DNA of 64,000 bases from Candidatus Synechococcus calcipolaris G9 (GCF_029582805.1 NZ_JAKKUT010000008.1:310001-374000), one strand, 5' to 3'; counted from the stretch's first letter, positions 45,070-53,612 are shown. A program made the numbers and translations. Notes: generated by a model from the letters alone, not told the origin.

Positions 45070-45275
45070 ACCCAAACTGTCGCTATTCCCTCTCAAGCCC
45101 AAAGGGGAACAGATTTAGGCAAGTGGTTAGGCCGAGAAGACGCAAAGCCCTTAGGCCATTTCAGTCTCAAGCCCTACCACTTGCTTGCATCTGTGCCGAT
45201 CAGGGTTGGAAGCTGACCCGCGATCGCCCCAATGGATAGGGGCAATTTCGTTCCCTGGCTTCAAGGGAACTCATC
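45070..45275 (-). ncRNA. Candidate bridge RNA of the IS110-like element
   Basis: Immediately 5' of the recombinase the minus strand folds into several clean hairpins: a 7-bp stem with 7-nt loop (45250-45270), a 5-bp stem (45226-45243), a long stem of 9 bp extended by 4 more after one bulge (45119-45131 with 45172-45184), and a TTCCC/GGGAA stem (45086-45109). GGGCTTGAGA occurs twice (45091-45100 and 45165-45174). In IS110-group elements the region before the recombinase encodes a bridge RNA with internal guide loops. Assignment rests on position and structure only. Confidence 0.5.
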
Positions 45276-45287
45276 AGGCGGATTAAT

Positions 45288-45626
45288 CTAAAACGTGAAG
45301 TAATCAGCCTTGTTTAGGGATTCGTACTGGCTGGCTGTGTCAACGGCGGCATCCCAATCTGAGCTAGTTGATTCCTGTTCATTAGGAAAATTAGGGCAGG
45401 CTAGACGAACGATCGCGCGATCTGTGATGTCATCCAGAAACGCTAGGATGGCTCGCAGTCTGATCGCCCCCGCACCTGAAACTTGGATCCGTGACTCCCC
45501 GATCTGCAAAACAAAAATCATTGCTTTGCCTTCGGCCTGAAATTCAGTAATACAGTCAATCGCTTGTAAGTTAACCCAGTGGTTTCCCACCTTAAAAAAA
45601 GTTGGGATGTCTACAAAATCATTCAT
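45288..45626 (-). CDS. Small unknown protein, cassette A
   Basis: A 112-aa protein rich in beta-prone residues in the first 60 positions (VGNHWVNLQAIDCITEF, then FVLQIGESRIQVSG) and acidic after that. Its N-terminal half looks similar in pattern to the 78-aa protein at 45702-45938, and both have an almost identical 44-bp leader. Family not recognised. It is transcribed leftward, away from the regulator gene. Confidence 0.6.
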   Translation of the reverse strand: MNDFVDIPTFFKVGNHWVNLQAIDCITEFQAEGKAMIFVLQIGESRIQVSGAGAIRLRAILAFLDDITDRAIVRLACPNFPNEQESTSSDWDAAVDTASQYESLNKADYFTF

Positions 45627-45636
45627 GGCAGTTAGA

Positions 45637-45680
45637 GCGATCGTCAGTTCTTAGCCGCGATCGCGATACGGTGAAAAAAA
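45637..45680. repeat. 44-bp leader repeat, copy 1
   Basis: Matches 45949-45992 at 40 of 44 positions. It starts 10 nt before the ATG of the 112-aa gene and contains two GCGATCGC-like boxes plus an A-run. The two copies are 312 bp apart, each just upstream of one small leftward gene, as if a gene-plus-leader cassette had been duplicated. Confidence 0.75.
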
Positions 45681-45701
45681 AAGACAGTGACTCCAGGCGG
45701 A

Positions 45702-45938
45702 TTAAAAATCATCTGGGTTATCTTGTGGAGGATTTACGGCCCTGACCGAAAACACTGGAAAGTATTGCTCGATCCATTTCTCAAGCTCTAGGGCCTCTGC
45801 CATTTCGATAAACAGGGGATCGCCGTCCACAAAGTCTAAACGTACAATCTGAATCTCAGAATCTATCCACTCAATCCTTACTAAGTGTTCAAGGTTGAAC
45901 GTTGTTTGAATTCTGGGCAGAAATATAAAGTTAGGCAT
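45702..45938 (-). CDS. Small unknown protein, cassette B
   Basis: A 78-aa acidic protein (FNLEHLVRIEWIDSEIQIVRLDF, then MAEALELEKW). Family not recognised. It has its own 44-bp leader repeat and a GGCGGATTAA sequence at its 3' end that recurs after cassette A. Leftward transcription from the operator region suggests early or regulatory genes of the island. Confidence 0.55.
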   Translation of the reverse strand: MPNFIFLPRIQTTFNLEHLVRIEWIDSEIQIVRLDFVDGDPLFIEMAEALELEKWIEQYFPVFSVRAVNPPQDNPDDF

Positions 45939-45948
45939 GGGGGAATTA

Positions 45949-45992
45949 GCGATCGCCGGTTCTTAGCCGCGATCGCGTTAGGGTGAAAAAAA
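45949..45992. repeat. 44-bp leader repeat, copy 2
   Basis: Second copy of the repeat at 45637-45680, lying 10 nt before the ATG of the 78-aa gene and about 55 bp from the twin operators. A leader role (promoter, operator or processing site) is inferred from placement. Confidence 0.75.
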
Positions 45993-46048
45993 GATGAAAA
46001 CTCCCTGAGCGATTGCCAACCGGCGATCGCTTTGTTTGTTTTCTGGTT

Positions 46049-46093
46049 TAAGCGTAAATCAATTTACGCTTACCGTCAATCAGTTTACGGTAA
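46049..46093. promoter_or_regulatory. Twin palindromic operators
   Basis: Two 24-bp sites share three bases and have centres 21 bp apart, about two helical turns. Site 1 (46049-46072) is a perfect palindrome with 11-bp arms (TAAGCGTAAAT) and a CA centre. Site 2 (46070-46093) has the same 11-2-11 layout (first arm TTACCGTCAAT) with two mismatched positions. The regulator ATG at 46095 follows directly, so binding should shut off its own gene. Confidence 0.85.
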
Positions 46094-46094
46094 A

Positions 46095-46349
46095 ATGACT
46101 AAAAACTACTTATCACCGCTTATGCTACTCAGAACTAAAGTAGGCCTTACCCAGATTGAGCTTGCCGAAGCTTTAGGAGTAACTGAGGCCACAGTTAGAA
46201 ATTGGGAACGTGGCCGTAGCGTTCCACAGCTATCTATTCCACAGGTAAAGGCCCTTTGCAGAGTTTTGGCAATTTCACTAGACGATCTACCCGATAGCTT
46301 TGGCCCTCAACCGATTGAGACTAATCGCCAGGTGCTAGGTGATGGCTAA
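46095..46349 (+). CDS. Cro/CI-type helix-turn-helix regulator
   Basis: An 84-aa protein that is nearly all HTH_3 domain: LRTKVGLTQIELAEALGV, then TEATVRNWERGRSVP. It would bind the operators directly upstream as a dimer. ATG 46095 is chosen because it follows the operators; a TTG at 46032 would put them inside the gene. No ribosome site is visible, so translation may be leaderless. It overlaps the next gene by 8 bp. Confidence 0.87.
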   Translation: MTKNYLSPLMLLRTKVGLTQIELAEALGVTEATVRNWERGRSVPQLSIPQVKALCRVLAISLDDLPDSFGPQPIETNRQVLGDG

Positions 46350-46866
46350 AGAATTTCATCAGTTCACCATGGATGAGGCCCTGGAGGCCCAAGACCTGGA
46401 GCTTGCAAAAAAGCGATTCATTGGGGCCTACTTTGATCTAGATGAGCCAAAACAAGAATCAGAAGTTTTACCCGTTGCTGATGGTTTTGATCCGGTGGAA
46501 GTTAGGAAACTTCCCTTATGGCAGCAAATTTGTCGGATGACATTGCCTAAAAATCGGCATAACCCAAGCGATCGCCCCCCATTGAATCCCAGAGAAACCA
46601 AAGTAGTAGCTACTAAAAACCCCCCAAAGCCCCCAAAATGCCCCCAAGGGTTTTTAGGCGAATCAACCCAAGCCCAGGAGGATCAGCCTGTTTCTAGCGG
46701 TTCTGATGTATGCCAGAATCAATTAGACAGACTGAACCACGACAATCAAACCGCTGGATGGCTAGAACATCGTAGAGTTAATGGTCATGGCCCCTACCTT
46801 TACTATTGCTGGAGGGATGCCCATGGCAAACGCAAGGCAAAGTATCTAGGGAAGCAAAACCGTTAA
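46342..46866 (+). CDS. Unknown island protein with HGPYLYYCWRD motif
   Basis: A 174-aa protein: a charged N-terminal half, a Pro/Lys linker (NPPKPPKCPQGF), and a C-terminal segment HGPYLYYCWRDAHGKRKAKY resembling short domains in plasmid and phage proteins of cyanobacteria. Family not otherwise recognised. ATG 46342 overlaps the regulator stop, so they are cotranscribed. Confidence 0.65.
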   Translation: MAKEFHQFTMDEALEAQDLELAKKRFIGAYFDLDEPKQESEVLPVADGFDPVEVRKLPLWQQICRMTLPKNRHNPSDRPPLNPRETKVVATKNPPKPPKCPQGFLGESTQAQEDQPVSSGSDVCQNQLDRLNHDNQTAGWLEHRRVNGHGPYLYYCWRDAHGKRKAKYLGKQNR

Positions 46867-46919
46867 CAGCCCCATGCCTACAGCAAAGCGATCGGAGTAT
46901 CGCGGCGGCCCAACAACTA

Positions 46920-47477
46920 TTAGAGCAGCGCGATCGCCCGTTCTATTTCAGGCTTGGAAGTGTCTATGTATCGCTGTAGGTTTTCTAGGCTACGATGCCC
47001 ACTAACTTGCTGAATTACCCTTGCGTTCACTCCAGCCCTCGCCAATGTAGTGATCGCCCCCCTCCTGGCAGAGTGTGAAGAATAGCCAACCATCCTTAAT
47101 TTTTTGAAAGCCTGGGATAGAGCCAGTTTGTAAGTATCAGTGGGAACGGGCCGATTAGGATTCAGATAAGACGGGAACAGCCATGGGCCATCATCTAGGG
47201 GAATCTGACTCAATAGGCGGAATATGCTAGGTGTTACCGGAATTTCCCTAGTTACCCGATCCTTGCGGGTGGCCCGAGAAATTACGATCGCCGCTAACGG
47301 CTTGCCACGGGAATCAAAACAATCGGCCCGCCGTAACTGGCAGATGGCCCCGGCCCGTTCTACACAATGCCAAGTTAGCCCCAAGATAAATTTATGGGGT
47401 GGATTTAGGGCATTGTAAACCTTTGCAAAGGTTTCCGGTGTTAGCGGTTCTGCCTGGCCATTTCGATTAATTTTCAC
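46920..47477 (-). CDS. Short tyrosine recombinase/integrase (catalytic domain only)
   Basis: A 185-aa site-specific recombinase with the catalytic set Arg41 (ERAGAI), Lys72 region, His135-x-x-Arg138 (SSHSARRG), His161 (SGHRS) and Tyr170 (LQRYID). It lacks the usual arm-binding and core-binding N-terminal domains. It probably integrates or excises the island. It is transcribed leftward, divergent from the structural-like gene set. Confidence 0.87.
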   Translation of the reverse strand: MKINRNGQAEPLTPETFAKVYNALNPPHKFILGLTWHCVERAGAICQLRRADCFDSRGKPLAAIVISRATRKDRVTREIPVTPSIFRLLSQIPLDDGPWLFPSYLNPNRPVPTDTYKLALSQAFKKLRMVGYSSHSARRGAITTLARAGVNARVIQQVSGHRSLENLQRYIDTSKPEIERAIALL

Positions 47478-47546
47478 TACGTCTTTAACCGTTAGAATGC
47501 GATAAAATACGAATTGAAAATCTCCTAAACAGTTTCTCTAAACCCC

Positions 47547-47607
47547 AATCCCTTGAACTGGTAACGGTTCTAGGGATTCTTACTAATAGGTATTTTACTT
47601 AAAATAC
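47547..47607. promoter_or_regulatory. Two inverted repeats between integrase and rightward genes
   Basis: 47547-47578 has 12-nt arms (AATCCCTTGAAC and its near complement, one mismatch) around an 8-nt spacer. 47590-47607 is GTATTTT-ACTT-AAAATAC, a perfect 7-bp palindrome. They could be recombinase sites, operators, or a promoter switch for the divergent genes; no attachment-site partner was found. Confidence 0.6.
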
Positions 47608-47668
47608 GCTGTTGTCAGTGTTAAAAAACAAGGCTTATTCTGATAGTAATTCTAACGGAATAAAAAAA

Positions 47669-47977
47669 ATGACTGCATTCACTACAGCCAACATCCCTAG
47701 TAATGTGAATACCTTGGAAGAACTTGCAGCATGGGCAGCTTCAGCCCTAGCTGAGGTCAACCCATCCGCTACTATCGTGGTGGCCCCAGGTCAAGCGGCC
47801 CGGGCGGCAAACGTGCAAAGCGTGTTTTTTGAAAATCAATCAACCAACCCGGAACGGTTAGCGATCGTCCTATATCTCCCCTTGGTTGCTGGTTGGCGCG
47901 GTCAGGGAAAAATTTGGAGTAATGGGGTGGGCGAATTGTCAGCTACAGCATTACCAACTAGCTACACATCAAACTAG
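47669..47977 (+). CDS. Unknown protein, first rightward gene of the island
   Basis: A 102-aa protein, Ala-rich helix (NTLEELAAWAASALAEV) followed by beta-prone segments. ATG 47669 is chosen, with a weak GGA upstream; the frame is open to 47612. Family not recognised. Position at the head of the rightward set suggests an abundant or early structural product, but this is not shown. Confidence 0.6.
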   Translation: MTAFTTANIPSNVNTLEELAAWAASALAEVNPSATIVVAPGQAARAANVQSVFFENQSTNPERLAIVLYLPLVAGWRGQGKIWSNGVGELSATALPTSYTSN

Positions 47978-47987
47978 GTAAGGGTAG

Positions 47988-49467
47988 TTGATTCCCCCCC
48001 ATCTAGTTCCAGCGGCCGAAGCTTATAAAGAAGAATTACTACGCCAGCGTATCCAGGAGGCGCATCGGCCACTCCCTGACCTTGGGAAGATACCGAAGCA
48101 CCCAAACCCCCATCCTGGCTCTTTGCCCCCTCAGACCCCGGCCCCAACATAACACGGTAGGGCCCATTTCACTGCGATTTGAAAAGGTCGTAGGTCGCAC
48201 CGGCTGGTTTATGAGAAATGGGGCCGGCTCCACTTGGTTCGTTTCTGGAGTCACTCAAGGCGGCATTCTGAATGACATTCAAGGAGGTGAGGTATCGTTC
48301 TCGCCCGTAGGTCAGCCCCCAATCACGCCTAGCGATCGCTTTCCCCCAACCCCTAGGCCATCTCCTGGAGCTACCCCGGCCAGCCCCCAATCACGCCCCC
48401 CGGCCGTTCCTGGAGCATCACCGGCTAACCCCCTACCCAGTCCACAGCCAGAAGCCCCGGCGGCCAACCCTAATAATCCCGTTCCCCCGGCCGGGCCCAA
48501 CAATAGACCCGTACCAATTCCAGGCGATGCCAACCCGCCGGCCTGGCCATCCTCCCCTAACCCTGAACGGCCCCACGATCCGGCCTATCCCAACAATCCC
48601 CCGGACTACAACCCTAACGCCCCCTACTCTCCCCATGCCCCGGCAAGCCCCAACCCATTCAACCCCGATCAGCCTTTGGGTGATCCACCCGTTGAAACTG
48701 TCACCCCTAGCAATCCTGACCCCATCCCGTCGGCTACTGAGAACACAGGAACAACCCGGCAACCATCACCCCAACCCCAACCTTTACCCATCACATCCCC
48801 CGTACCAGGTGAGCAGGTCACATCTACCACTGACCCCAACCCCCAAGGCCAGGACAATCCCAACCCTAGCCCCAACCCAAATTATCAATTCACCCCCGGC
48901 CCGGAAAATCCAACAAACTCAGCAAGCGCGTGCCGGTTTGAGTTAGGGCCATACGGGTTAATTATGACCCTCCTAAACAAAATTCTGGAGGCCTTGAATA
49001 AGGAGGATGAACAAGGGGCGGCCAATGGGCCCCAGTTAGAACAAGTTCAGTTAGCCTACGTTACGGGGTCAAGTGGTAGTCGCCAACTAAACAGCCATCA
49101 GTTTCAAGTCTTGCCGGGTACAGTACCGGCCGCTACGATTCAAGATTTCAACCAAACGGCCCAATGGGCATTAGTTGATCCGGGCGACTATTCCCGGAAA
49201 ACCTACGAATTGTTAGGCGGGGGCACGATTTTTAATGAGAATCACCAAGCGGTGATCGCCCCTGAACAACAGGTTAGGCAATCCATAGATCAGATGGCCC
49301 CAGATGGTGAGAACCCCGGAAATATTCAAGTATTGGGAATTGCCGGCCTCATTACCGGAATCATTGGGGCGGTGGCATTTCGTCAAGGGTTGCACACATT
49401 CCCCCGGTCAATAGAAACATTTGATGAGGTTACAGGCGATCCGGCGGTAGCAGTGGCCAAGAATGCC
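47988..49467 (+). pseudogene. Truncated, deleted first copy of the large proline-rich protein gene
   Basis: From TTG 47988 (AAGGG upstream) a 54-codon frame runs into a stop at 48150-48152. That stop was created by a 443-bp deletion relative to the second copy (second-copy 49597-50039 missing between 48150 and 48151). The rest repeats the second copy's beta domain and Pro-rich region out of frame with this start. The chimeric open frame 48082-49662 has no plausible start and reads its first 22 residues in the wrong frame, so this copy is broken. Confidence 0.75.
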
Positions 49468-51356
49468 CTTATAAAGAAGAATTACTACGCCAGCGTATCC
49501 AGGAGGCGCATCGGCCACTCCCTGACCTTGGGAAGATACCGAAGCACCCAAACCCCCATCCTGGCTCTTTGCCCCCTCAGACCCCGGCCCCAACATCCCC
49601 TAAAATCCCACTCCCTAAAATCCCCAAATTACCCAAACTGCCCAAGCCACCAAGCGGGTTAGGTGGTTTGGGAAAATTGCTAGGGCCGGCCCTTGCCGTC
49701 CCTGTTTTGATTGATGAGGTTGGCAAGCTAGAGGATATATCTCGCCAAAGGCAAGCCAGACAGCGAGAGCTTGAAGACTTCTACAACAAAAAACTAAGGG
49801 ATGCTAACGATGGCTCACCCCTGGCTAACTTTCGGGATGTAGTCACTCGCACCGCGTTGGGGATGCCATTAGTTGACCTAAATCCCCCCGTCAAATATCC
49901 CCCCGGCGAAAATGGGCCCTTCTATCCAACAGAAGCCAGCGAAGCCATTACCTATACGGTCAAGTTTTCTAAAACTCAATATAGGCAGAGTGGCACAAGC
50001 GGAAACTGGATCACTTCGTCTAATGGTGGCACCTGGGGGAACACGGTAGGGCCCATTTCACTGCGATTTGAAAAGGTCGTAGGTCGCACCGGCTGGTTTA
50101 TGAGAAATGGGGCCGGCTCCACTTGGTTCGTTTCTGGAGTCACTCAAGGCGGCATTCTGAATGACATTCAAGGAGGTGAGGTATCGTTCTCGCCCGTAGG
50201 TCAGCCCCCAATCACGCCTAGCGATCGCTTTCCCCCAACCCCTAGGCCATCTCCTGGAGCTACCCCGGCCAGCCCCCAATCACGCCCCCCGGCCGTTCCT
50301 GGAGCATCACCGGCTAACCCCCTACCCAGTCCACAGCCAGAAGCCCCGGCGGCCAACCCTAATAATCCCGTTCCCCCGGCCGGGCCCAACAATAGACCCG
50401 TACCAGTTCCAGGTGATGCAAACCCGCCGGCCTGGCCATCCTCCCCTAACCCAGAGAGACCCCATGATCCGGCCTATCCCAACAATCCCCCGGACTACAA
50501 CCCTAACGCCCCCTACTCTCCCCATGCCCCGGCAAGCCCCAACCCATTCAACCCCGATCAGCCTTTGGGTGATCCACCCGTTGAAACTGTCACCCCTAGC
50601 AATCCTGACCCCATCCCGTCGGCTACTGAGAACACAGGAACAACCCGGCAACCATCACCCCAACCCCAACCTTTACCCATCACATCCCCCGTACCAGGTG
50701 AGCAGGTCACATCTACCACTGACCCCAACCCCCAAGGCCAGGACAATCCCAACCCCCAAGGACAGCCTAACTATCAGTTCACCCCCGGCCCGGAAAATCC
50801 AACAAACTCAGCAAGCGCGTGTCGGTTTGAGTTAGGGCCATACGGGTTAATTATGACCCTCCTAAACAAAATTCTGGAGGCCTTGAATAAGGAGGATGAA
50901 CAAGGGGCGGCCAATGGGCCCCAGTTAGAACAAGTTCAGTTAGCCTACGTTACGGGGTCAAGTGGTAGTCGCCAACTAAACAGCCATCAGTTTCAAGTCT
51001 TGCCGGGTACAGTACCGGCCGCTACGATTCAAGATTTCAACCAAACGGCCCAATGGGCATTAGTTGATCCGGGCGACTATTCCCGGAAAACCTACGAATT
51101 GTTAGGCGGGGGCACGATTTTTAATGAGAATCACCAAGCGGTGATCGCCCCTGAACAACAGGTTAGGCAATCCATAGATCAGATGGCCCCAGATGGTGAG
51201 AACCCCGGAAATATTCAAGTATTGGGAATTGCCGGCCTCATTACCGGAATCATTGGGGCGGTGGCATTTCGTCAAGGGTTGCACACATTCCCCCGGTCAA
51301 TAGAAACATTTGATGAGGTTACAGGCGATCCGGCGGTAGCAGTGGCCAAGAATGCC
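48022..51356. repeat. Tandem duplication, units of 1446 and 1889 bp
   Basis: Unit 1 is 48022-49467 and unit 2 is 49468-51356. They agree apart from the 443-bp deletion in unit 1 and a few clustered differences (near 48524-48562, 48862-48888 and 48930). Direct repeat R1 is 48022-48150/49468-49596 (129 bp) and R2 is 48151-49467/50040-51356 (1317 bp). Most differences around 48540 are synonymous, which suggests divergence or recombination rather than an assembly duplicate. Confidence 0.9.
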
Positions 51357-52154
51357 GTAGATGTCACCCTAACCACTAACTCAACGGGTAAGGCGATCAT
51401 GACGGGGTTAAAGAAGGCCCAACAATTCCTAAACACCATTAGTCAAAGGCTTCACTTTGATCGCGTGACCAATTATCTAACCTTGATCACTACCCTACAT
51501 AATGGGGCGATGCTATCTAGAAATTTGGGAATCTCAATCCTATTTCTGCTAGACAATGCTTTACAGATTCCTGGCTGGCAACCAAAAGACGAGGAGGGCA
51601 ACGTGATCAGCGTTGCTCAGTTATTGGGGTCTACTGTAGAGCAATTCCTAATTTCAATCATGGGGGAAGAACTCTATAACGGCGGTGTCAAAACTTGGCA
51701 TCAGTTGAACAGAATCTATCAAGCGGCCGCGAATATTGTTTGGTCTATTCAATCCATCGGCTATTCAATCCTAGAAGCAATCGAAATTGTAGGGGAATAC
51801 GTTGCAAAAATTGGTAATGCTCTTAAGCGGTTTAGGGCAGTAGGGGAGCGGGCCTATAGCTGGATGAATCCCCGGCCCAATTTTTCCAATAGATTTTTTA
51901 CCAGACTTCAGGCCACCCAGGAATTAGTAGATAACCTGGACGCGATCGCCGGGGAAGTGATCAACATTCAGAGCCAAACAGAATTACTAGGCACTCAGAA
52001 GCAGGAATTAATGGACGCTCTCGCCGGGGATACTCCAGAGGGTGAAATTGCCGATAACACGGCGATCAAGGATGACTACGAATCGGCATTAGATGATAGT
52101 CAATCCCCGGAAATTGAGGATTCACACTTATACCCCCCATCTCCAGAGGATTAA
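49569..52154 (+). CDS. Large proline-rich, phage-like structural or adhesion protein
   Basis: 861 aa by the longest frame, but TTG 49569 has no ribosome site and lies inside a frame that once began at 47988. Layout: Pro/Lys N-terminus; hydrophobic Gly segment (LGGLGKLLGPALAVPV); coiled region; beta domain about 130-215; a linker of about 200 residues dominated by Pro, Asn and Ser; then a helical C-terminal half with hydrophobic segments and an acidic tail. Family not recognised. It could be a virion spike, adhesin or scaffold. The duplication may leave it poorly translated. Confidence 0.65.
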   Translation: MPPQTPAPTSPKIPLPKIPKLPKLPKPPSGLGGLGKLLGPALAVPVLIDEVGKLEDISRQRQARQRELEDFYNKKLRDANDGSPLANFRDVVTRTALGMPLVDLNPPVKYPPGENGPFYPTEASEAITYTVKFSKTQYRQSGTSGNWITSSNGGTWGNTVGPISLRFEKVVGRTGWFMRNGAGSTWFVSGVTQGGILNDIQGGEVSFSPVGQPPITPSDRFPPTPRPSPGATPASPQSRPPAVPGASPANPLPSPQPEAPAANPNNPVPPAGPNNRPVPVPGDANPPAWPSSPNPERPHDPAYPNNPPDYNPNAPYSPHAPASPNPFNPDQPLGDPPVETVTPSNPDPIPSATENTGTTRQPSPQPQPLPITSPVPGEQVTSTTDPNPQGQDNPNPQGQPNYQFTPGPENPTNSASACRFELGPYGLIMTLLNKILEALNKEDEQGAANGPQLEQVQLAYVTGSSGSRQLNSHQFQVLPGTVPAATIQDFNQTAQWALVDPGDYSRKTYELLGGGTIFNENHQAVIAPEQQVRQSIDQMAPDGENPGNIQVLGIAGLITGIIGAVAFRQGLHTFPRSIETFDEVTGDPAVAVAKNAVDVTLTTNSTGKAIMTGLKKAQQFLNTISQRLHFDRVTNYLTLITTLHNGAMLSRNLGISILFLLDNALQIPGWQPKDEEGNVISVAQLLGSTVEQFLISIMGEELYNGGVKTWHQLNRIYQAAANIVWSIQSIGYSILEAIEIVGEYVAKIGNALKRFRAVGERAYSWMNPRPNFSNRFFTRLQATQELVDNLDAIAGEVINIQSQTELLGTQKQELMDALAGDTPEGEIADNTAIKDDYESALDDSQSPEIEDSHLYPPSPED

Positions 52155-52158
52155 CCTA

Positions 52159-52971
52159 ATGAGTTTGCCAGAAGACTTTGATCCGTGTGCCCATCTCTAC
52201 AGCGTGTTCCTGTCTGCCCATAACCGCTTAGTCAGAGATGAGTTTAAGGATATAGACGATGATGATTTAACCGTACCCAGAAGTAGCCTAAGAATCGCTT
52301 GCCTGGTAGAGCGTGAGGATTCGGCCCCCATGTTGCTCCTTAGACTATGGCTGTTTTATGGGATTGTGCGAAAAATGGCCGATATGCAGGCCCCAATCTA
52401 TGGCCTGCCTACGGATCAGTATCAAGAACAGCAAACCTTTAGGCCCCTGGTTAAACTTCACTTCAGACAAGACCCGGAGGCCGTACCTAGCGATCGCTCT
52501 CCAGTGAGGGCCGATGTTAGTTTTAGGCTTCGCAATGAAACTTACCAAACAATCACCCCGGCTAAATTAACCCAACTAGCAAACCGGATCAAAGTACAGT
52601 TTGGCGGCGGTGAAGGTTGGCGGTGGTCACGCGGCAAAAAACTAATTACCTACAAGCAACCAGAGAACGGGTTCAATTTCCAAATCTATGCCCTAAGTCA
52701 AGCTGAAGCGGTTGGACTAATCCAAAAAATTTGTGCTGTTGCTGAGGTTCCCTACGATGCCAGTTTGATTGTTGAACACTCCAGTAGCCAAAATTACCCA
52801 GAGTTAGGGCCACCGGCCGTTATCCTTCAGGAATCAATCAGGCTACCCGCTAGACGTAGGACGGCCTTTGTCAGATTCAGATGGGCCAGCATTTCGATAT
52901 GGGGCCTCACCCATGATCGCGTTCTAGTAGCTCGGGCCACTGATCGCCGGAATCCAATAGTTGAATTTTGA
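52159..52971 (+). CDS. Unknown island protein
   Basis: A 270-aa protein with a helical N-terminal third (LLLRLWLFYGIVRKMADM) and a mixed C-terminal part rich in Arg and aromatic residues (GEGWRWSRGKKLITY). ATG 52159 is chosen, 4 bp after the large gene; the frame is open to 52093. It ends before a perfect AACCC-TATA-GGGTT inverted repeat at about 52990-53003. Family not recognised. Confidence 0.7.
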   Translation: MSLPEDFDPCAHLYSVFLSAHNRLVRDEFKDIDDDDLTVPRSSLRIACLVEREDSAPMLLLRLWLFYGIVRKMADMQAPIYGLPTDQYQEQQTFRPLVKLHFRQDPEAVPSDRSPVRADVSFRLRNETYQTITPAKLTQLANRIKVQFGGGEGWRWSRGKKLITYKQPENGFNFQIYALSQAEAVGLIQKICAVAEVPYDASLIVEHSSSQNYPELGPPAVILQESIRLPARRRTAFVRFRWASISIWGLTHDRVLVARATDRRNPIVEF

Positions 52972-53067
52972 CGTAACAGCACAGGACGAACCCTATAGGG
53001 TTTGTTAGCTTCGTTTGCAGTCTAGGGCAGTGGTTAAAGTGGTTTTACAACTAATTCAGGTTCCACA

Positions 53068-53610
53068 ATGGGCAGACGGCACGGATCACGATATTTACGA
53101 ATTTTGCGCGGGCCTAGCGGTACAGCAAAGCAAATGCTACTCAGCTATTTAGATGGTTCCCGTGAAGTGTCTTATCCAGAACGGCGCGTCCCACGGCCTG
53201 ATCCGGCTCAAGTCTTGGTTCCCACCTTTAATCCTGATTTTTTAGCAGAAGGGAAAAAACTGATCCAAGAGGTTAACTCACAGCGGTTTGTCGCTCCCAT
53301 CACGACCTATGTAAACGCGGCCCGCTGTACCCTACGGGCCGGCGGTGATACTACAGGCGTTCGGCTTCGTGGATTCTTGGCCCCACGGGTATCTATCGTT
53401 ACTGGCCGTCAGGCCCAATCTGAGAACCGGGAAACATCTAAGCTTACCGGACAATCCTATATCAAATACGGTGGCCAGGGTGTGGTCGTTCCCTTTGGGC
53501 CGGCCACTGAAACGGAAACGGAAATGGAAGCGGTAGCTGCAATCTTGAATACAGCGAAGGCGGCAAATATCCGTAATCTGGTTAGCTACATTCCCGGTAC
53601 GGTTTACTAG
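53068..53610 (+). CDS. Unknown island protein, basic N-terminus
   Basis: A 180-aa protein starting MGRRHGSRYLRILRGPSG, with mid-chain Arg-Gly-rich segments and a beta-prone C-terminal half (GGQGVVVPFGPATETE). It could be a capsid-associated or nucleic-acid-binding protein, but no family supports that. It is followed 2 bp later by the next gene. Confidence 0.65.
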   Translation: MGRRHGSRYLRILRGPSGTAKQMLLSYLDGSREVSYPERRVPRPDPAQVLVPTFNPDFLAEGKKLIQEVNSQRFVAPITTYVNAARCTLRAGGDTTGVRLRGFLAPRVSIVTGRQAQSENRETSKLTGQSYIKYGGQGVVVPFGPATETETEMEAVAAILNTAKAANIRNLVSYIPGTVY

Positions 53611-53612
53611 GG

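Noticed and set aside
48082-49662. A 526-codon open frame covering the first copy
   Set aside because: Its first 22 codons read the upstream segment in the wrong frame, it has only a TTG without a ribosome site, and its tail crosses the duplication junction. It is a by-product of the duplication and deletion.
48022-51356. Tandem duplication as an assembly artefact
   Set aside because: The copies differ by a 443-bp deletion and by clustered base changes, which a simple collapse or duplication error would not give. Raw reads would still settle it.
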